This document shows, one piece after another, positions 7,490 to 15,861 of a stretch of 64,000 nt of DNA. Under the pieces are notes generated by a model that saw only the letters and a list, made by a program, of their open reading frames with translations, did no database searches and was not told the origin of the DNA. Source of the DNA: CAZYTM01 sp964649725 (lineage in GTDB: Bacteria; Desulfobacterota; Desulfuromonadia; Geobacterales; Geobacteraceae). The position numbers were made by a program, and so were the translations under genes. The number at the start of each line of letters is the position of its first letter. Position 1 is the first letter of the stretch. The stretch spans positions 1 through 64,000 of the forward strand of contig CAZYTM010000012.1 in NCBI GenBank assembly GCA_964649725.1, in the 5' to 3' direction.

Positions 7490-8167
7490 CTTCTCCCTGA
7501 CCAGCTGCTCCATCTGCGCTACTACCTGCTCGATAGTGAGTCCGGTCGAATCGATCTCTATGGCGTCGGCAGCACGTCTTAACGGCGCATGTTCACGGCA
7601 GGCGTCCTGTTCGTCACGCTGCAGCACCTCGGCTGTGGTGGCTGCCAGAGTTGACTCTTCCCCTCTGGCCAGATGCTCCTGATAACGGCGCCGCCCCCGC
7701 TCCTCCACCGAAGCAGAGAGATAGAACTTCAGATCAGCATCGGGAAAGACCACGGTGCCGATGTCGCGCCCTTCGAGGACCACACCGCCGCTTCGCCCCA
7801 TCTCCCGCTGCTGCTGCAGAAGCACCTGGCGCACCGCCTTGAGGGCCGACACCTGGGAGGTGAGCAGGCTGATCTCCGGCGTACGGATCGACTTCGAGAC
7901 ATCTTCGCCATTGAGCAGCACCCGGCAGCAGCCGTTATCCCGGGCAAAGGTGATGGTGAGAGCGGCACAGAGTCTCTCCACCCCCTGCAGATCGGTCAAC
8001 GCTATGCCGGCCCGCTGAACTGCCAGGGCCACGGCACGGAACATGGCACCGGTATCGATATTCAGATAACCGAGCCGATCGGCAAGCAGCCTGGTGATAG
8101 TGCTCTTCCCCGCCCCGGAAGGGCCGTCTATAGCTATGATCAGCAGCTTTCCCGCCACTGTCATCAT
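7478..8167 (-). CDS. cmk: (d)CMP kinase
   Basis: A 229-residue cytidylate kinase that phosphorylates CMP and dCMP. The Walker A loop IDGPSGAGKST is at about 13-23. LGYLNIDTGAMFRAVA binds the nucleotide, and GGVVLEGRDIGTVVFPDADLK is the family signature. Its ATGATGA start overlaps the aroA stop, matching the conserved aroA-cmk-rpsA order. The C-terminal residues EKLKG and the stop are encoded by the adjacent tandem repeat, so the end of the protein may have been reshaped by the repeat. Confidence 0.96.
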   Translation of the reverse strand: MMTVAGKLLIIAIDGPSGAGKSTITRLLADRLGYLNIDTGAMFRAVALAVQRAGIALTDLQGVERLCAALTITFARDNGCCRVLLNGEDVSKSIRTPEISLLTSQVSALKAVRQVLLQQQREMGRSGGVVLEGRDIGTVVFPDADLKFYLSASVEERGRRRYQEHLARGEESTLAATTAEVLQRDEQDACREHAPLRRAADAIEIDSTGLTIEQVVAQMEQLVREKLKG

Positions 8168-9453
8168 CTGGCTGCCACCTGCTCGAGCAGTTCGAGAAAG
8201 GTCGGGAATGAGGTCTCGATACAGCCTGTATCGCTGACCGTCATCTCCCCCCGGGCAGCCAGACCTGCCACCAGCATCGCCATGGCGATACGATGGTCGC
8301 CATAGCTGGCAGCTGAGACACCGGTCAACTGTTCGACCCCGTCGATCACCATCCCGTCTTCGGTCTCCTCGACGCAGCCGCCCGCCAGGCGCAGGTTGGC
8401 AGCCATGGCCGCGATCCGGTCGGTCTCCTTGACCCGCAGTTCGCGGGCGTCCCGCAGCACGGTACGCCCTTCGGCCAGCGCCGCAGCGACACTGATGACC
8501 GGGAATTCGTCGATGGCGCGCGGCACGACATCACCGCCGATCTCGATCCCCTTCAGCCTGGCCGAACGGACCAGCAGGTCGGCAACAGGTTCGCCGGATA
8601 GTTGTCGCGGTTCGACCAGCTCGATACTGGCACCCATGGCGAGCATGATGTCGATGATACCGGTCCGGGTCGGATTGATACCGACGCCGCGGATCAGCAG
8701 CTCCGAGCCGGGGACGATGGTCGCGGCAACGATGTAGAAGGCTGCCGAGGAGATATCCCCTGGCACCACAATAGCCTGGCCGGTCAGCTCCCTGCCGCCG
8801 CGGACCGTGACAGTAGTGCCGGCTGTTTCGACAGCGGCACCGAAGTGGCGGAACATCCGCTCCGAATGGTCGCGGGAGAGATGCGGTTCACTCACCATGG
8901 TCGGACCGTCGGCATAGAGGCCGGCCAGCATCAGCGCCGACTTGACCTGAGCGCTGGCTACTTTGGAGCTGTAACTGATACCGGTCAGCGCCCGTCCGGC
9001 AATGGCGAGCGGTGCCTTGTCACCACCGGCCCGGCCGAAGATGGTCGCCCCCATCTGGCCAAGCGGTTCGATCACCCGCCGCATCGGCCGCTTGCGCAGA
9101 TACTGGTCGCCGGTCAGGATGGAGAAGAAATCCTGCCCCGCCAGCAGACCGGTCAGAAGCCGCATGGAGGTGCCGGAGTTGCCGCAGTCGAGCAGGTCGG
9201 CCGGCTCTGTAAGACCGCGCAGACCCTTGCCGGCGATCCGCAGGGTGGTGCCGTCATCCTTTATATCTATCCCCATGGCGCGAAAGGCGTTCAGGGTGGC
9301 GTAATTGTCCTCGCCACGGAGAAAACCGGTCACCATGGTCTCTCCCCGGGCAATGGAGCCGAGCATGATGGAGCGGTGCGAGATCGACTTGTCCCCCGGG
9401 ACGCTGATCTCCCCCTTTACTCCGGCTGCTCTTCTGACAGTGTAGTTCTGCAT
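8164..9453 (-). CDS. aroA: 3-phosphoshikimate 1-carboxyvinyltransferase (EPSP synthase)
   Basis: A 429-residue shikimate-pathway enzyme that joins PEP to shikimate 3-phosphate. I chose ATG 9453 (MQNYTVRRAAG). The frame stays open to 9693, but that part overlaps tyrA and is not AroA-like. Visible motifs are VPGDKSISHRSIM (about 18-30), DCGNSGTSMRLL, SAQVKSAL and the catalytic aspartate in RAIDEFPVISVAAA. It lies between tyrA (8-bp gap) and cmk (overlap), so these are probably one transcript for aromatic amino acid and nucleotide synthesis. Confidence 0.96.
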   Translation of the reverse strand: MQNYTVRRAAGVKGEISVPGDKSISHRSIMLGSIARGETMVTGFLRGEDNYATLNAFRAMGIDIKDDGTTLRIAGKGLRGLTEPADLLDCGNSGTSMRLLTGLLAGQDFFSILTGDQYLRKRPMRRVIEPLGQMGATIFGRAGGDKAPLAIAGRALTGISYSSKVASAQVKSALMLAGLYADGPTMVSEPHLSRDHSERMFRHFGAAVETAGTTVTVRGGRELTGQAIVVPGDISSAAFYIVAATIVPGSELLIRGVGINPTRTGIIDIMLAMGASIELVEPRQLSGEPVADLLVRSARLKGIEIGGDVVPRAIDEFPVISVAAALAEGRTVLRDARELRVKETDRIAAMAANLRLAGGCVEETEDGMVIDGVEQLTGVSAASYGDHRIAMAMLVAGLAARGEMTVSDTGCIETSFPTFLELLEQVAAR

Positions 9454-9461
9454 GGATCCCC

Positions 9462-10322
9462 TTACAGGATTGCGTCCCGCAACTCCTTTGATCTGGCGAA
9501 AAACTCCTCCAGCCCGGCATCGTCCCCGGCAGCCACCAGCTCCCGCAGCCTCCCCATCTGGCCGGCAAAGAGGTCGATCATCTCCAGGATACTCTCCTGG
9601 TTCATCATTGCAATGTCGCGCCACATAGCCGGATCGGATGAGGCGATCCGGGTGAAGTCGCGGAAACCGCCGGCCGAGTAGGAGAGGATACACTCTTCAT
9701 AGCGGTCGTAACTGCCGACGGCATTGACCAGCGAATAAGCGACCATGTGCGGCAGATGGGAGATGGCAGCCAGGACCCGGTCATGTTTGGCCATATCCAT
9801 CTGCACCACTTGGGAACCGGCCAGCTCCCACATCCGTACCACCTTCTGCAGTGCCGCAGGATCGGTCTCCGGGGTCGGGGTGATGATACAGCGCCGGTTC
9901 TCGTACAGGGTGGCGAAGGAGGCTTCGACTCCGGAGTGTTCGGTCCCGGCGATCGGATGGCCGCCGACGAAATACCGGCCGGCCGGCATCAGCCGCTCGC
10001 AGGCGGTCACCAGCTCCTCCTTGACACTCCCTCCGTCGGTCACCACTGCGCCAGGGGCGAGCGCCGGAGCGATGCTCGCCACCACCGGGATGACAGATCG
10101 AACCGGGGTAGCGAGAAAGACCATGTCAGCACCTGCCACACCCTCGACCGGGTCATGGCAGTAGCGGTCGATCACCCCCAACTCCACCCCCCGCTGCAGG
10201 TTGGCGGCTGAACGGCCGATGCCGACGATCTCCCGCACCTCACCTTTGGCCCGCAGCACCCGGGCTAGCGAGCCGCCGATCAGACCGACCCCTATGACTG
10301 CCAACCGCTCGATCAGCGGCAT
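9462..10322 (-). CDS. tyrA: Prephenate dehydrogenase
   Basis: A 286-residue NAD-dependent enzyme that converts prephenate to 4-hydroxyphenylpyruvate for tyrosine. The Rossmann motif VIGVGLIGGSLAR is at about 9-21. FVGGHPIAGTEHSGVEAS carries the substrate-binding histidines, and HDRVLAAISHLPHMVAYSLV is a further family motif. There is no C-terminal ACT domain, so feedback control by tyrosine is not evident from the sequence. It lies between pheA and aroA. Confidence 0.95.
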   Translation of the reverse strand: MPLIERLAVIGVGLIGGSLARVLRAKGEVREIVGIGRSAANLQRGVELGVIDRYCHDPVEGVAGADMVFLATPVRSVIPVVASIAPALAPGAVVTDGGSVKEELVTACERLMPAGRYFVGGHPIAGTEHSGVEASFATLYENRRCIITPTPETDPAALQKVVRMWELAGSQVVQMDMAKHDRVLAAISHLPHMVAYSLVNAVGSYDRYEECILSYSAGGFRDFTRIASSDPAMWRDIAMMNQESILEMIDLFAGQMGRLRELVAAGDDAGLEEFFARSKELRDAIL

Positions 10323-10402
10323 AAATTACCTCATCCCCCCTGCTGCCCCCCACCTGTACAGGCAGGAGAAGAGCTACAGCGACTCAACGCTCTGCAGCAG
10401 GG

Positions 10403-11482
10403 CTACAGTTTTGCTTTCGGATATGAACCGAGTACCTTGACGAACTGGCAATACCCCTTCAACTCCTGCACTGCATCGGCTATCAGGGTATCATTGATAT
10501 GCCCCAGCAGGTCGAGGAAGAAGATGTACTCCCACGCTTTTTTCTTGAATGGCCGCGACTCTATCTTGGAGAGGTTGATCCCCCGCTTGGCAAAAGGTTC
10601 CAGCATCCGGTAGAGGATACCGACCTCGTCCCGCACCGCGAACATCAATGAGGTCTTGTCATCGCCGGAGGGGGCGGCAAGCTTTTTCCCCACCACCAGG
10701 AAGCGGGTGAAGTTGTTGACCTGGTCTTCGATCCGGGAGCGGACCACCTTCAGATCATAGAGCGAGGCCGCCAGCTCGCTGGCAATGGCCGCCGCAGTAT
10801 AGTCGTCGCTGACGATCTGCGCGGCCACTGCGGTGGAGGCGACATCGACCACCGGCAGGCCGGGGAGGTTCTCGTCGAGCCAGTTGCGGCACTGGGCGAT
10901 AGGCTGCGGATGGGAGTAGATCTTTTTGATATCCTCCAGCCGGCCGGTGCGCGATAGCAGGTCATGGTGGACCTCCAGCAGCACCTCGGCATTTATCACC
11001 AGGGAGCTCTCCATGAACATGTCGAGGGTATGGGTTACCACCCCCTCGGTAGAGTTCTCTACCGGTACCACTCCGTACAGGGCCCGCCCCTTCTCCACCT
11101 CTTCAAAGACCGCCGGTATCGACTTCTGCGGCACAAGTTCGGCGGAGAGGCCGAACTGCTGCATGGTGGCAAGATGGCTGAAGGTAGCTTTCGGTCCGAG
11201 GAAGGCAACCTTCATCGGCGCTTCCAGGGCAAGAGAGGCGGAGATTATCTCGCGGAAGACACTGCGCAGCCCCTCAGCCGGGAAAGGACCTTTGTTCTGC
11301 GCCGTAAGCCGCTCGTAGATCTCCCGTTCCCGGCTCGGCACATGAAAGTCGGCCTTGCCGGCAGCTTTCAGCCTGCCTACTGCGATGACCTTCTCGGCCC
11401 GCTCGTTGAGCAGTTCCAGGATCCGGTCGTCGATGGCGTCAATAGCGCGCCGCAGAGTCTCTAGCTTCGGTTTGTCTGGCAA
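10403..11482 (-). CDS. pheA: Bifunctional chorismate mutase / prephenate dehydratase (P-protein)
   Basis: A 359-residue fusion. Residues 1-90 are an AroQ-type chorismate mutase (LRRAIDAIDDRILELLNERA). Residues about 92-270 are prephenate dehydratase (VAFLGPKATFSHLA, PVENSTEGVVTHTLD, SHPQPIAQCRNWL). The C-terminal ACT domain, about 280-355, keeps the ESRPFKKKAWEYIFFLDL signature of phenylalanine binding, so feedback inhibition is expected. It begins the tyrA-aroA-cmk run. No leader peptide or T-box was recognised upstream. Confidence 0.96.
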   Translation of the reverse strand: MPDKPKLETLRRAIDAIDDRILELLNERAEKVIAVGRLKAAGKADFHVPSREREIYERLTAQNKGPFPAEGLRSVFREIISASLALEAPMKVAFLGPKATFSHLATMQQFGLSAELVPQKSIPAVFEEVEKGRALYGVVPVENSTEGVVTHTLDMFMESSLVINAEVLLEVHHDLLSRTGRLEDIKKIYSHPQPIAQCRNWLDENLPGLPVVDVASTAVAAQIVSDDYTAAAIASELAASLYDLKVVRSRIEDQVNNFTRFLVVGKKLAAPSGDDKTSLMFAVRDEVGILYRMLEPFAKRGINLSKIESRPFKKKAWEYIFFLDLLGHINDTLIADAVQELKGYCQFVKVLGSYPKAKL

Positions 11483-11570
11483 CGTGAACTACCTTCTGGC
11501 AGGGGTTAGGAGTCGTATGGAGGGTGCTAATCTATAGCAAATAAGCTGGAAATGCAAATAGTTTTTTCTT

Positions 11571-12338
11571 TCAGCGGACCTGAGTGCTCTTCCCCCCCCT
11601 CTTCCGTCCCGTCCTGGCAGTGCCGGTCTTCAGCTTGTGCTGGGCTATCCAGACCATCTCGCGACTATAGTCAGCTGTGCTGATGAGATTGTGGGTAAAA
11701 TCGATAAGCGTCATCGGTAGCTGGGCATAGTTCTGCCGGTACGATTCGTTGAGAAAGCCGACCAGCCGGCCGGCAGCAAACTGCTTGAGGACCTCCGGAT
11801 GCCCCATCTCCCGGGCAGCCTGCTCGAGGGCTGGCAGTCTGGCCTCGACTATGGCCGATTGCTGCGGCGACCTGACATCGACCCTGAGCGAGATCAGGTT
11901 CCCCCCGGTGCTCCTGGTTATGATATTATCGTTCACCTGCCAGGTCTCTTTTACCCCACCGCTCTCACTCTCCATCCGATACTCCTTGAAGTTATCGAAA
12001 TAGAGCCGCATCGGCGGCTGGACCAGCAGCCCGCTGCCGGTCTGGCAGTTGAAGGTGGAGCCGGGGTAAGCGGCGGCGATCTGGGCTGTGCGCGCTTCCG
12101 GGAGGATCTGCTGGACCTGTTTCCCCGACTTTGCCGACTTGTTCTCGCAATTGCGGGCGAGCAGAATCTCTGAGGCTAGCCGTGGCAACAGATAGCTCTC
12201 GGTATAGAGCTCAACCGTCTCCAGGTAACCTGCCCCCTGCCCCCCCTCCTCAGCATGCAGTTGCGAAGCCGGGAATATCACCAGCAGCAAGGCGAAGAAC
12301 CAGCAACTTTTACTTGATACAGACCCGCCTGATTTCAT
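11571..12338 (-). CDS. Secreted protein of unknown function linked to the GspE-like ATPase
   Basis: A 255-residue protein with an N-terminal hydrophobic segment (CWFFALLLVIFPASQLHAEE), consistent with export. The mature part contains two cysteines (LLARNCEN, STFNCQTGSG), a stretch of probable strands in the middle and a basic tail (RTGRKRGGKSTQVR). I recognise no family. Its start overlaps the end of the upstream ATPase gene by 29 bases. It is the last gene of the unit starting at 17367 and may be an accessory of that machine. Confidence 0.7.
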   Translation of the reverse strand: MKSGGSVSSKSCWFFALLLVIFPASQLHAEEGGQGAGYLETVELYTESYLLPRLASEILLARNCENKSAKSGKQVQQILPEARTAQIAAAYPGSTFNCQTGSGLLVQPPMRLYFDNFKEYRMESESGGVKETWQVNDNIITRSTGGNLISLRVDVRSPQQSAIVEARLPALEQAAREMGHPEVLKQFAAGRLVGFLNESYRQNYAQLPMTLIDFTHNLISTADYSREMVWIAQHKLKTGTARTGRKRGGKSTQVR

Positions 12339-14241
12339 GAATATCGGTCATCCCTTGCAACACCTTGAGTATGCCATCCTGCTTCAAGGTGGTCATGCCG
12401 TCGCTGGCTGCCTGCATCTTCAGCTTGTCGGTATCTACCTTCCGTTTGATCAACCCTTTCAACTCTTCGGTACAATCGAGCACCTCATGGATACCTATCC
12501 TCCCCCGGTAACCGCTCTGCCCGCAGTTATCACAGCCGACCGGCCGGGCCATGGTGAACTGCTGGTCACTCAAGTTGAGCAGTGCAAACTGCTCTGCCCC
12601 GAACTCCTCGATCAACTCCTGCAGTTCGCTCTGCTCCGGCTGGTAGAGCTCCTTGCAGTCGCTGCAGAAAGTCCTGGCGAGACGCTGGGCGATGATACAG
12701 AGGAGCGAATCGGAAAAGCTGAAAGGGTCGAGCCCCATCTCCAGCAACCTGGTAACCGACTCCGGGGCGGAGTTGGTATGCAGCGTGGAGAGGACCAGAT
12801 GCCCGGTGAGCGAAGCCTCGATGGCAATGGCTGCGGTCTCGATGTCACGCATCTCCCCCACCAGGATGACATCCGGATCGAGGCGGAGAAAGGAGCGGAG
12901 CGCCGCCGCAAAGGTGAAACCGATGCGGGGGTTGATCTGCACCTGGCGCAGCCCCTTCTGGGTTATCTCGACCGGGTCTTCGGCAGTCCATATCTTGATC
13001 TCCGGATTATTGATGCGTGCCACTGCAGAGTGCAGCGTCGTGGTCTTCCCCGAGCCGGTCGGGCCGACCACCAGCAGCAGCCCGTGCGGCTGGCGGACCG
13101 CAGCAAAAAAGACCTGTTTATTCCTTTCGGTCAAGCCGAGCTGGTCGAACTGGATCGTCTCATTAGTATTCAGGAGCCGGATCACCACATCTTCAAGCCC
13201 CCCTGCAGTAGGCATGGTGGCGACCCGCAACTCCAGGTCGATCGGGGCGAATTTCTTGAAATTGATCTTGCCGTCCTGGGGGCGGCGGCGTTCGGCGATG
13301 TCCAGCTCCGCCATGATCTTGAGCCGCGAGGTGATGGCGTACTTGTACTTGTAGGGGATCCGCTGGTAGATCTTGCAGCGGCCGTCGATCCGCATCCGGA
13401 CAATGACATCGCTCTTCCCCGGATAGGGCTCGATATGGATATCCGAGGCCTTGCTCCGGTACGCATCATAGATCACCTTGTTGACCAGCTTGACGATGAC
13501 GCTATCCTTTTCAGTGACCTTGCGGACCTCCTCGTCCACCTCCGGTTCGTCGAGCTGCTGGCTCTTGCTGAGCAGTTCGCCGATGCTGTCCGGTTCCATA
13601 TCGAAAGCGAACTCGTCGCTAGCCGGAAGGTGTGTGCCAAGATTCCGGTAGAGACGTTGTTGTGCCTGGCCGATCTCGCTCTCCATGCAGATGACCGGTA
13701 TGATCCGCAGCCGGATGCTCGCCTCCAGCTCCTTCAGCTCCTGTAGCGTCAGCGGGTATGCCATGGCAACGGTAAGGGTGTTGCCGATCTTGGAGATAGG
13801 GATGATTTTCTGTTTCTGCGCGTAACTGGCGCTGAAGAAGCGGGAGAGATCGGTCTCTATCTCCAGGGTATCGATATGGACAAAGGGGAGATCGAACTGG
13901 ACCGAAAGCGCCTTGGCCAACTGCTCCGCATCGACCAGCCGGAGCTTAAGGAGCGCCTTGTCGAGGGGAATCGCCTCGGTCTTGCTCAGCTGCCTGGCCT
14001 GGGCAAGCTGCTCATTGCTGATGCTCTTCCCCTTCAGCAGGATGTCGGCGAGTTTGCGTCGCTTCCCCTTCTGGTCGAGGATATGCCCCAGATCTGTCTC
14101 GCTGATAAAGCCGAGCTTGCAGAGCAGTTGCCCGACGGTCAGGTCAGGGAAGACCTTTTGCAGCCCCAAAGCCTCATTCAGCTGCTGATCGGTGATCAGC
14201 TTCTGTTCGAGCAGAAGTTCGCCAACCCGTTTCTGGGTCAT
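12310..14241 (-). CDS. GspE/PilB-type secretion or pilus assembly ATPase
   Basis: A 643-residue protein. The N-terminus (KRVGELLLEQKLITDQQLNEAL) and a second, similar copy form MshEN-like domains, which often bind nucleotides such as c-di-GMP. The ATPase core has Walker A GPTGSGKTT near residue 393, the Walker B-like ILVGEMRDIET, and the His box LTGHLVLSTLHTN. A CSDC...CDNC tetracysteine zinc site follows. I chose ATG 14241, where the MshEN domain begins. The frame continues to a TTG at 14298. The neighbours are not the usual gsp or pil genes, so the partner machine is unknown. Confidence 0.88.
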   Translation of the reverse strand: MTQKRVGELLLEQKLITDQQLNEALGLQKVFPDLTVGQLLCKLGFISETDLGHILDQKGKRRKLADILLKGKSISNEQLAQARQLSKTEAIPLDKALLKLRLVDAEQLAKALSVQFDLPFVHIDTLEIETDLSRFFSASYAQKQKIIPISKIGNTLTVAMAYPLTLQELKELEASIRLRIIPVICMESEIGQAQQRLYRNLGTHLPASDEFAFDMEPDSIGELLSKSQQLDEPEVDEEVRKVTEKDSVIVKLVNKVIYDAYRSKASDIHIEPYPGKSDVIVRMRIDGRCKIYQRIPYKYKYAITSRLKIMAELDIAERRRPQDGKINFKKFAPIDLELRVATMPTAGGLEDVVIRLLNTNETIQFDQLGLTERNKQVFFAAVRQPHGLLLVVGPTGSGKTTTLHSAVARINNPEIKIWTAEDPVEITQKGLRQVQINPRIGFTFAAALRSFLRLDPDVILVGEMRDIETAAIAIEASLTGHLVLSTLHTNSAPESVTRLLEMGLDPFSFSDSLLCIIAQRLARTFCSDCKELYQPEQSELQELIEEFGAEQFALLNLSDQQFTMARPVGCDNCGQSGYRGRIGIHEVLDCTEELKGLIKRKVDTDKLKMQAASDGMTTLKQDGILKVLQGMTDIHEIRRVCIK

Positions 14242-14313
14242 CGCCTCGGTTCCTTTTGCCTGGCCGGAAGAGTCAGTCTCTCCGGCGTTTGCTGCCAATT
14301 CAGCAAGATGCTG

Positions 14314-15822
14314 TCAATTGTTGCTTACCTGATAACCGCTGTAGTCGAGCAGCTCCCGGTGCAACGGTTCCAGCAGACGGTCGGTGAGGAAGAGCCGTTT
14401 CTCCCGATCGGCCGGATCAGCGAGCATGATTCCGGAGATCTGCAGCGAATAGGGGAGGTCCCGCCCGGTCAATTCATGCCTTGAATACCAGCCGGGGATA
14501 CGAAGCCGGCTGATCAGTTTTTCGGCGACATTCTTGAAGCTGTCGTTTTCGTTCAGGGTGATGACCGTATAACCACGGGTCTCCAGCAGTCTGACAAGGG
14601 TATATGCGATCGGATCGCCATCGAACAGCGTCATTACATAGCGTCGGCCATTCATCTCGAAATAGCGGTCGGCCCGTACCTGCAGGTTGACCCCGTCGCC
14701 CGCCTCAAAGAGGTCGATGCCAAGGTCACGGCTATAGGGGAGCGCCAGGTTAGTCAGAAGGGCATCGGCGATCTCCTGCGGTTTAACAGTGGTGATCTGG
14801 CTCACCAGATGACGCCCGGCAACCGGTCGGCTATCCCCGGCCAGTGCATAAGGCTCCAGCACCTGGAACCCCTCCCTGGCCATGTAGCCGAGCAACGCGG
14901 CCGGCATCGGCCGCCGGTTGGCTGCCACATTGAGCAGGACCAGCTCATGCCGCATCAGGCTCTCCTGGGTCCGTTCGATCTTGAAATCGGCCCGCACAGT
15001 GAGCTTCGGGTCAGAACCGAAATCGACCGCCGCATTCTCTGCTACCGAGAAGAACTTTGCCGCGCCGAGCAGGGCACTGTAAAAATAGCGGCGATCAGCC
15101 GGATTGGCTGATACTATCCTGGTCTTCGGCTGCTGCTCGGTGATCAGTGAACGGACCAATGGAGGGAGGGTATTATTGCTGTCGAGCAGGATCTTCCCTC
15201 CATCTGCTGCAGCCAGGACCGGATAGCGCTCGGCGTCGAGTGCCAGGGAGAAATTGCGGGTGGCAAGCGACACCGATTCCACCCCCCTCTCCTGCTGCGG
15301 CAGAAGTCTCTGCCAGACCTGGCGGAGCGATTCGGCATCTGCCTCGCGCCGCTCAACAGCGAGATTCATCACCTTTATCGGTGCGGGCGCACTCCCCACC
15401 GACCCGGTTTTCTGCCTTCTCTTTTTCGTGCCGAGCTGCTGCTCAGCGCCGCTTTCCTGCCGCGGTATCAGCAATATCTCCCCGGGCTGCAGCCTCTGTC
15501 CGGCAGTCAGCCGGTTCACCCCGCGCAGTTCAGGGAGCAGAGCGTCCACTCTCCCTTCGCGCAGACCCGATTCCCGTTGCAAAATCCGCCGCAGCGTATC
15601 ACCCGGCTTGACCCGGTACTCCCGGTAACCGGCCGGAGCTGCTCCTCTTTTCCGCCCGGCAGGCTCCTTCTGCACCCTCTCTGCCGGTTCCCCCTTTTTC
15701 GCCAGCTCTTTCGGATCGAGTTCGAAACGGGGGTCGATTGCCGCAGCCGGACCGGCAGCCAGCAGCAGTAATGCCAAAGCTCCCAGTAGTAGCGGCAGGC
15801 TGCGATATTTACCTGTTGCCAT
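14314..15822 (-). CDS. LysM domain periplasmic protein, function unknown
   Basis: A 502-residue protein with a signal peptide (LLLGALALLLLAAGPAAAID) and a single LysM domain at about 67-120 (YRVKPGDTLRRILQ...RLQPGEILLIP). LysM domains usually bind peptidoglycan. The remaining 350 residues, about 150-500, have no family I recognise and are predicted mixed alpha/beta. It lies between the receiver-like membrane protein and the ATPase, with gaps of 39 and 72 bp, so it probably belongs to one envelope-spanning assembly. It could anchor that assembly to the wall. Confidence 0.78.
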   Translation of the reverse strand: MATGKYRSLPLLLGALALLLLAAGPAAAIDPRFELDPKELAKKGEPAERVQKEPAGRKRGAAPAGYREYRVKPGDTLRRILQRESGLREGRVDALLPELRGVNRLTAGQRLQPGEILLIPRQESGAEQQLGTKKRRQKTGSVGSAPAPIKVMNLAVERREADAESLRQVWQRLLPQQERGVESVSLATRNFSLALDAERYPVLAAADGGKILLDSNNTLPPLVRSLITEQQPKTRIVSANPADRRYFYSALLGAAKFFSVAENAAVDFGSDPKLTVRADFKIERTQESLMRHELVLLNVAANRRPMPAALLGYMAREGFQVLEPYALAGDSRPVAGRHLVSQITTVKPQEIADALLTNLALPYSRDLGIDLFEAGDGVNLQVRADRYFEMNGRRYVMTLFDGDPIAYTLVRLLETRGYTVITLNENDSFKNVAEKLISRLRIPGWYSRHELTGRDLPYSLQISGIMLADPADREKRLFLTDRLLEPLHRELLDYSGYQVSNN

Positions 15823-15861
15823 ATTTACTCCGTTGCATCGGGTTGGCCCGACATAGAAAGA

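Noticed and set aside
8602..9681. 359-residue plus-strand open frame over aroA and tyrA
   Set aside because: It is antisense to well-supported genes, and its composition is that of a reverse frame in GC-rich DNA. No motif is seen.
12337..13746. 469-residue plus-strand open frame over the ATPase gene
   Set aside because: It is the reverse frame of the GspE/PilB-type ATPase, whose motifs are unmistakable on the minus strand.
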